In this document: piece after piece, positions 59,642 through 64,000 of the stretch | How the letters are laid out: the number at the start of each line of letters is the position of its first letter | Position numbering within the stretch: position 1 is the first letter of the stretch | From: Actinomadura coerulea | GTDB taxonomy: Bacteria; Actinomycetota; Actinomycetes; Streptosporangiales; Streptosporangiaceae | Length of the DNA: 64,000 bases | NCBI RefSeq assembly: GCF_014208105.1 | Contig: NZ_JACHMQ010000001.1 | Location: 6,944,001 to 7,008,000 of the forward strand | Direction: 5' to 3' | Position numbers and translations under genes: made by a program | Notes under the pieces: generated by a model | The model's database searches: none | What the model saw: only the letters and a program-made list of their open reading frames with translations | What the model was told of the DNA's origin: nothing

Positions 59642-60907
59642 TCAGATGTCGCTCTCGGCGCGGGTGGGGAGGCCCGCCTTCTCCGCGACCACGTTCCAGT
59701 AGCCGATGAACTCGCTCTTGGCGGAGCTGGCGCGCTGGTTGACGTCGGCGACCTCGCTCTCGGACGGGCAGCCGGGCGCGCGCTCCAGGTAGCGCCGGTT
59801 CGACTCCGTCGACGCCTCAAGGGCGCGGACGAGCGCGGCCTTCATCTCCTCGCCGTCGAGGAGCGCGCCGACCTCCAGGCCCCGCGCCTTCTCCAGCTCG
59901 CCGCGGCGCGCGTCGAGGACGCGCCGCACCCCGCTGACCGGGCAGCCCTGGGTGACGACGGTGCCGAGGTCGGAGCGGGTGCCGCCCATCTCCTCCAGCA
60001 GGCCGTTCACGGCGGCCGCCTGCGCGTCGAGGTCGCCGCCGCTCGCGGGGCTGTCGGACGCGGACGCGACGCCCTGGCTCTGCCCCGTGGACGGACCGGA
60101 GGCCGCGGGGGGCGGCTTGTCGGATCCGCTCGGCCAGAACACGATGCCGAGCGCCACCCCTATCAGGAGGACGACCCCCGCCGCGCCCAGGAAGTAGGGC
60201 ATCGTGCTGCGCTTCGGCGGCGCCGGAGGCTGCCAGATCGCGGGCTCGGACCACGGCTCGGCCGCCCACGGCTCGGGGGAGAGGTGCGTCGTCCGCTCCT
60301 CGGCGGGCGGCATGTTCAGCGTGTGGTCGGGCCGCGGCTCCCACTGGACGGGGTTCTGGTCGCCCCACGGCGGCGGCACCGGATCACGCGGCACCGGCAC
60401 CCCGCCGGGAGTGCTCCCACCCGGCGCCCCGCCACCGTAGGGGGCAGCTCCGTAAGGGGCACCGCCGTAGGGGGCGCTGCCGTACGGGCCGCCTTGGATG
60501 GTGGGGTCGTCCGCGTCCGGGGGGTTTCCGCCTGGTGGTGTGCCGCCCATCGGGCTGCCGCCGTACAGGGAGCGGTACGGGTCGTCTTGGACGGTCGCGT
60601 CGTCCGTGTCAGACGGGTTGCCGGCCGGCGGCGGGCCGCCCATCGCGCTGCCGCCGTACGGGGCGCTGTACGGGGCGCCGTACGGGTGGTCCTGGACGGT
60701 GGCGTCGTCCGCGTCCGGCGTCCTCGCGCCCGGTGGGGGGCCGAACGGGTCGCGGGACGTCTGGTCACGGGAGCCCGCGTCGCCCGCCCTGGCCGCGCTG
60801 TCCAGGGCGGTAGCGTCGTCGGCGCCCGGTGGAACGAGGGGCGCGTCGCACTGCGCGCACCTGGGCGACGAAGAAGCGGAGTCGGTTCCGCAGTTCGGAC
60901 ACCGCAT
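59642..60907 (-). CDS. Zinc-ribbon, acidic-Thr-repeat, single-pass membrane protein
   Basis: 421 residues. The N-terminal zinc ribbon is C3-x2-C6-x10-C17-x2-C20. A disordered stretch follows with four copies of D-[AT]-D-D-[AP]-T-[VI]-Q or a close variant (DADDATVQD, DTDDATVQD, DADDPTIQG, and ADDATALD early on) and PYG-rich repeats. One transmembrane helix lies at residues about 237-259 (YFLGAAGVVLLIGVALGIVF), then a Ser/Pro linker and an external helical domain with two Cys (TQGCPVSG, APGCPSES). The zinc ribbon and Thr repeats are cytosolic. The family is not named to my knowledge. It is cotranscribed with or next to its paralogue at 60963-62591. Confidence 0.75.
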   Translation of the reverse strand: MRCPNCGTDSASSSPRCAQCDAPLVPPGADDATALDSAARAGDAGSRDQTSRDPFGPPPGARTPDADDATVQDHPYGAPYSAPYGGSAMGGPPPAGNPSDTDDATVQDDPYRSLYGGSPMGGTPPGGNPPDADDPTIQGGPYGSAPYGGAPYGAAPYGGGAPGGSTPGGVPVPRDPVPPPWGDQNPVQWEPRPDHTLNMPPAEERTTHLSPEPWAAEPWSEPAIWQPPAPPKRSTMPYFLGAAGVVLLIGVALGIVFWPSGSDKPPPAASGPSTGQSQGVASASDSPASGGDLDAQAAAVNGLLEEMGGTRSDLGTVVTQGCPVSGVRRVLDARRGELEKARGLEVGALLDGEEMKAALVRALEASTESNRRYLERAPGCPSESEVADVNQRASSAKSEFIGYWNVVAEKAGLPTRAESDI

Positions 60908-60962
60908 GACGGCCCCCTGCCCGGTGAGTTCGAACGGTCAGAGGATACTGCGTGACCGACCG

Positions 60963-62591
60963 TTACACCCGTTTCCAGCTACGCTGCGGCTGATCGGTCT
61001 TCTTCGCGACCGGGTTCCACAGGACGACGAACTGCTTCTTCGCGGCCGTCGCGCGCCGTTCGGCGTCAGCGCGTCCCGGGACCTGCGCGGCGCTCGGACG
61101 CGGTTTGCCCTTGCACTTGCGCTGGTTCGTCTGCGCCCACTTCAGCAGGACCTGGTCGACCTGGAGCGAGGCCCCGAGCGCCTGGTGCAGCGAGCCGCGC
61201 AGCCGCTCGCCGTTCGCCAGCTTGTCGACCTTGAGGCCCTGCGTGCGGCGCATCTGGTTCGTGCGGCGCTGCGCGACCGTCTGGAACCCCTGGATGGCCT
61301 GCGGCAGCGTCTTGCACTTGCCGGCCCGGCCGAGCGCCCCGGCGAGGACCCGGCGGGTGGCGACGCTGTCGTTGAGGATCCCGTTCAGGACCGCGGCCTG
61401 CTGCTTCATCTCGGGCGGGATCGCGTTCTTCTGCGCGACCTGCTTCTGGGACGCCGCCGGGGACGGGTCGCCGCCCGTCGGCGAGTCGTCACCGGACGGC
61501 CACGCGACGAACGCGACGGCGCCGACCGCGACCGTGACCAGCGCGGCGACGGCGGCGATCAGCGGCTTGCTCGTCCCGCTCCTGCCCTGGTCGGGCCCGC
61601 CCGGCGGGAACTGGCCCGGCGGGTAGCCGCCGTACGCGGGGTCGCCCGGGCCCATCGCGCCCATGGGCTGCATCCCGGGGCCCATCGGGCCCTGGTTCAT
61701 GGGCCCGGGCGACATCGGGCCCTGCTGCAAGGGGCCCTGGTTCATGGGGCCCTGCTGCATGGGCCCCTGGTTCATGGGCCCGTGCTGCATCTGCATCGTC
61801 GGCATCGGGCCCTGGCCCATGTTCCCCATGCCGCCCATCGGGGCGGGGGCGCCCATGGGGGAGCCGGGGTCCATCCGCGTCTGGTCGAGGTCGTCGCCGA
61901 AGCCCTGGGCGCCGGGCACGGCCAGGCCCGTCCCCGCTCCGGGGGCGATCTGCGTGGCCTCGGCGTCCGGATGGGCGGGGAACTGCGGGCCGCCGGGGGG
62001 CTGCTGCCCCCACGCCTGCGTGGCGTCGGTGTCCGGTGCCTCGGGCTTGCGCGGCTGGGCGAACCACGAGTCCGGGACGATCGACTCCGAGCGGGGGGCC
62101 TGGTCCTGGAGCCCGAACGGGTTGGACGCCGAGGCGGGGCTCTGGTGCTCCGCGGCGGGCGGCGCCTGCTGCCCGCCCGCCCACGGGGACTGCGAGGGCG
62201 GGGCGGCGAAGGCGCCGGAGTCGTCGTCCGCGTCGGGGTCGAACGTCCAGGCGGCGGTGTCGTCGGGGTCGGGGGCCGGCAGCGGGGACGCGACGGCGGG
62301 CGTCGGCGCCGAGGCGATCGCGGGCGGCTCCGCGGGCACCCGGATCGGCGGCTCGGCCGACAGCCGCAGCTGTGCGGGAGGCTCGGGCGCGCCCTGCGGG
62401 CCGGAGGCCCAGGACGGCGGAGCCGTCATCGTCAGGTCGGCGCCGCCCGGCACGCCCGCCGGGGCGGCCTCCGCGACCGGCGACGCCAGCGGAACGGCGG
62501 GCCCGACCGAGTACACGTCGATCGGCGCCTCGCAGTGCGAACACTTGCCGAGCGTCCCAGGCGTGTCATTCCCGCACGTCGGACACTGCAT
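60963..62591 (-). CDS. Zinc-ribbon single-pass membrane protein, Met/Gln/Pro-repeat type
   Basis: 542 residues with the same plan as its neighbour: zinc ribbon C3-x2-C6-x10-C17-x2-C20, a disordered segment with acidic-Thr motifs (DTDATQAW, DAEATQIAPG, DLDQTRMDPG), GPMNQGPMQQGPM-type repeats (about residues 265-310), a transmembrane helix at about 343-364 (LIAAVAALVTVAVGAVAFVA) and an external helical domain. QAAVLNGILNDSVATRRVL in the external part aligns with QAAAVNGLLEEMGGTRSDL of the neighbour. Two Cys (GKCKTL and RKCKGK) could form a disulfide. The two genes arose by duplication; the function is unknown. Confidence 0.75.
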   Translation of the reverse strand: MQCPTCGNDTPGTLGKCSHCEAPIDVYSVGPAVPLASPVAEAAPAGVPGGADLTMTAPPSWASGPQGAPEPPAQLRLSAEPPIRVPAEPPAIASAPTPAVASPLPAPDPDDTAAWTFDPDADDDSGAFAAPPSQSPWAGGQQAPPAAEHQSPASASNPFGLQDQAPRSESIVPDSWFAQPRKPEAPDTDATQAWGQQPPGGPQFPAHPDAEATQIAPGAGTGLAVPGAQGFGDDLDQTRMDPGSPMGAPAPMGGMGNMGQGPMPTMQMQHGPMNQGPMQQGPMNQGPLQQGPMSPGPMNQGPMGPGMQPMGAMGPGDPAYGGYPPGQFPPGGPDQGRSGTSKPLIAAVAALVTVAVGAVAFVAWPSGDDSPTGGDPSPAASQKQVAQKNAIPPEMKQQAAVLNGILNDSVATRRVLAGALGRAGKCKTLPQAIQGFQTVAQRRTNQMRRTQGLKVDKLANGERLRGSLHQALGASLQVDQVLLKWAQTNQRKCKGKPRPSAAQVPGRADAERRATAAKKQFVVLWNPVAKKTDQPQRSWKRV

Positions 62592-62949
62592 CGCTCAGAC
62601 CTCGCCTTTTAGCCGCTTGTCCACGCTTGCGATCCAGGCCCGCCGCCCGGGGCGGGCACCGCTCCCCGCGATCATCAGCGGGGCTCCCGACAAAAGTAGT
62701 GGGTGACGCCGTTCTTGGACGCGTGGTTGGTAATCCGGCGCACCGCAGTCGGAGGTCGCACGCAATCACGACATGTCGGTACTGGTCAAGATTGCTGCCA
62801 GTGGTTTACCGAGATCGTTGTGATGCTGCTCACATTGTGCACCGATGGTGTGACGGACGTCGCCCGAACCGCCCGGCACGCCGCGAGCGCCGCCCTCAGC
62901 GGCTAGGCTCAAAGCGGTTTTCCCGGCGCATCCAGAGAAGACGGAGTCC
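62592..62949. other. Divergent intergenic region before murT
   Basis: About 360 bases between the minus-strand zinc-ribbon gene and murT. It should hold both promoters, but I could not assign boxes with confidence. A 67-codon open frame at 62703-62906 has no ribosome site and an unconvincing sequence. Confidence 0.5.
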
Positions 62950-64000
62950 ATGAGCGATCTTCCGCTGCGTTCGCAGCTGGCCGTCGCGCTCGGTCGTACG
63001 GCCGCCAAGATGTCCCGAATGGCGGGCCGTGGGGACGGCTCGGTGATCGGCGGCCGGGTCGGCCTCCGGCTCGACCCGGAGCTGCTGACCAGGCTCGCCA
63101 AGGACCGCAAGCTCGTCCTCGTCAGCGCCACCAACGGCAAGACGACGACGACCCGGCTGATCACCTCGGCCATGACGCCGCTCGGAGAGGTCGCCACCAA
63201 CGCGTTCGGCGCGAACATGCCGACCGGGCACGTGTCCGCGCTGGCGTCCGCCCCGTCCGCCCGCTACGGCGTGCTGGAGTGCGACGAGAAGTACGTCCCG
63301 ATGGTCCTGAGGGAGACCGGGGCGAACCTCGTCGCCCTGATGAACCTCAGCCGCGACCAGATGGACCGCGCCGCCGAGATCTGGCTGCTGGCCGGCAAGT
63401 GGCGGCGCGCGCTGGAGGCGTCCCCGACCAGCCATGTCATCGCCAACTGCGACGACCCGCTGGTCACCTGGGGCGCGTCCACCGCCAAGAGCGTCACCTG
63501 GGTCGCCGCGGGCCAGCACTGGCGCGAGGACTCCTGGTGCTGCCCCGAGTGCGGCGGCCCCCTCGACCGGCAGGACACCGACGAGGACAGCGACTGGCGC
63601 TGCCGGCAGTGCCACTTCGCCCGTCCCCGCCCCGACTGGGCGCTGCGGGGCGACACGATCACCGCGCCCGACGGCCGGGCGTACTCCCTGGCGGGCCTGT
63701 CCCTGCCCGGACGCGCGAACCGCTCGAACGCCCTGATCGCCCTCGCGGTCGTCGCGCAGTTCGGGGTGCCGCCCGAGCAGGCTCTCCCGCTGCTGTCGCA
63801 GGTCACCTCCGTCGCCGGCCGCTACACGACGGTCGAGCACCAAGGCCGCTCGCTGCGGCTGCTGCTGTCGAAGAACCCCGCCGGATGGCTGGAGGCGTTC
63901 GACGTCCTGCAGCCCGCGCCCGGCCCCGTCGCGCTGTCGATCAACGCGCAGGGCCCCGACGGCCGCGACACGTCCTGGCTGTGGGACGTCGACTACCGCA
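62950..64000 (+). CDS. murT: MurT, lipid II isoglutaminyl synthase subunit (3' end outside the window)
   Basis: The 350 visible residues follow the Mur-ligase fold: P-loop VSATNGKTTTTRLI (K64), GANMPTGHVSALAS and VLECDEKYVPMVL, then NLSRDQMDRAAEI. An inserted zinc ribbon (C198-x2-C201 and C218-x2-C221) distinguishes MurT from MurE-type ligases. MurT activates the alpha-carboxyl of D-Glu in lipid II, and its partner GatD supplies ammonia from glutamine; gatD is expected just beyond the right edge. ATG 62950 has a GGAG ribosome site. Start and fold are secure; the C-terminal DUF1727 domain is only begun. Confidence 0.95.
   Translation, partial: MSDLPLRSQLAVALGRTAAKMSRMAGRGDGSVIGGRVGLRLDPELLTRLAKDRKLVLVSATNGKTTTTRLITSAMTPLGEVATNAFGANMPTGHVSALASAPSARYGVLECDEKYVPMVLRETGANLVALMNLSRDQMDRAAEIWLLAGKWRRALEASPTSHVIANCDDPLVTWGASTAKSVTWVAAGQHWREDSWCCPECGGPLDRQDTDEDSDWRCRQCHFARPRPDWALRGDTITAPDGRAYSLAGLSLPGRANRSNALIALAVVAQFGVPPEQALPLLSQVTSVAGRYTTVEHQGRSLRLLLSKNPAGWLEAFDVLQPAPGPVALSINAQGPDGRDTSWLWDVDYR

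Noticed and set aside
62703..62906. A 67-codon open frame upstream of murT
   Set aside because: No ribosome site, sequence of mixed character, and it occupies the probable promoter region of two divergent genes.

Overview
The window is very GC-rich and carries a mycothiol synthase, a GlnR-type regulator, a MurT ligase, DUF397/XRE/anti-sigma-like gene sets, a UDP-galactopyranose mutase and a GlfT2-like galactofuranosyltransferase. Together these point to a filamentous actinomycete, possibly Actinomadura or another Thermomonosporaceae. The genus is an inference from gene content only.

Layout. 1-6118: the 5' part of an exported 5'-nucleotidase (minus strand), mshD, and the high-affinity phosphate operon pstSCAB behind a PHO-box-like direct repeat. 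6119-15400: an accessory stretch with degenerate repeats, a phosphoesterase lipoprotein, a DUF222/HNH protein, a decayed region, two abutting insertion sequences (IS630 type, then IS5 type), an F420-type oxidoreductase/DUF6069 pair divergent from a MarR gene, and a second MarR gene. 15584-19349: an unrecognised protein, a divergent LacI/MFS pair sharing one operator, and glnR. 19573-23261: a MoaD/ThiS protein, an LmeA-like protein, a thioredoxin-like protein, a probable leaderless leader peptide, DUF4395, a thiosulfate sulfurtransferase and DUF1416 (SseC). The glnR/lmeA/thiX/cysA/sseC order matches Mycobacterium tuberculosis Rv0818-Rv0814c, but the mshD/pst block, expected next to glnR, lies 17 kb away in the opposite orientation.

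23353-35494: envelope proteins, namely a proline-rich membrane protein, a DUF1266 protein, an LCP-family protein, a GT2 glycosyltransferase, a 1201-residue repeat/propeller membrane protein, a sulfatase-like lipoprotein and a GH43-like hydrolase. 35476-50556 is the most coherent block. Two divergent, tightly coupled operons encode (minus) two sulfotransferase-like proteins, a GlfT1-like GT2 and a GT39 membrane glycosyltransferase, and (plus) glf, glfT2, an ABC-2 polysaccharide exporter, a large HAD protein and two methyltransferase-like proteins. This looks like a cluster for synthesis, modification and export of a galactofuranose polymer, possibly sulfated.

50792-62591: a membrane protein shaped like a FtsK/VirD4/HerA coupling ATPase but with both Walker motifs altered; a DUF397/XRE/HATPase module; a second DUF6069 paralogue; a polytopic membrane protein; an intact HerA-like ATPase; and two paralogous zinc-ribbon single-pass membrane proteins. 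The right edge holds the 5' part of murT.

Recurrent oddities: 16-20 bp tandem repeats, three of them spanning a stop codon; acidic-Thr motifs repeated in three membrane proteins; and transposase genes whose stop codons come from target DNA.
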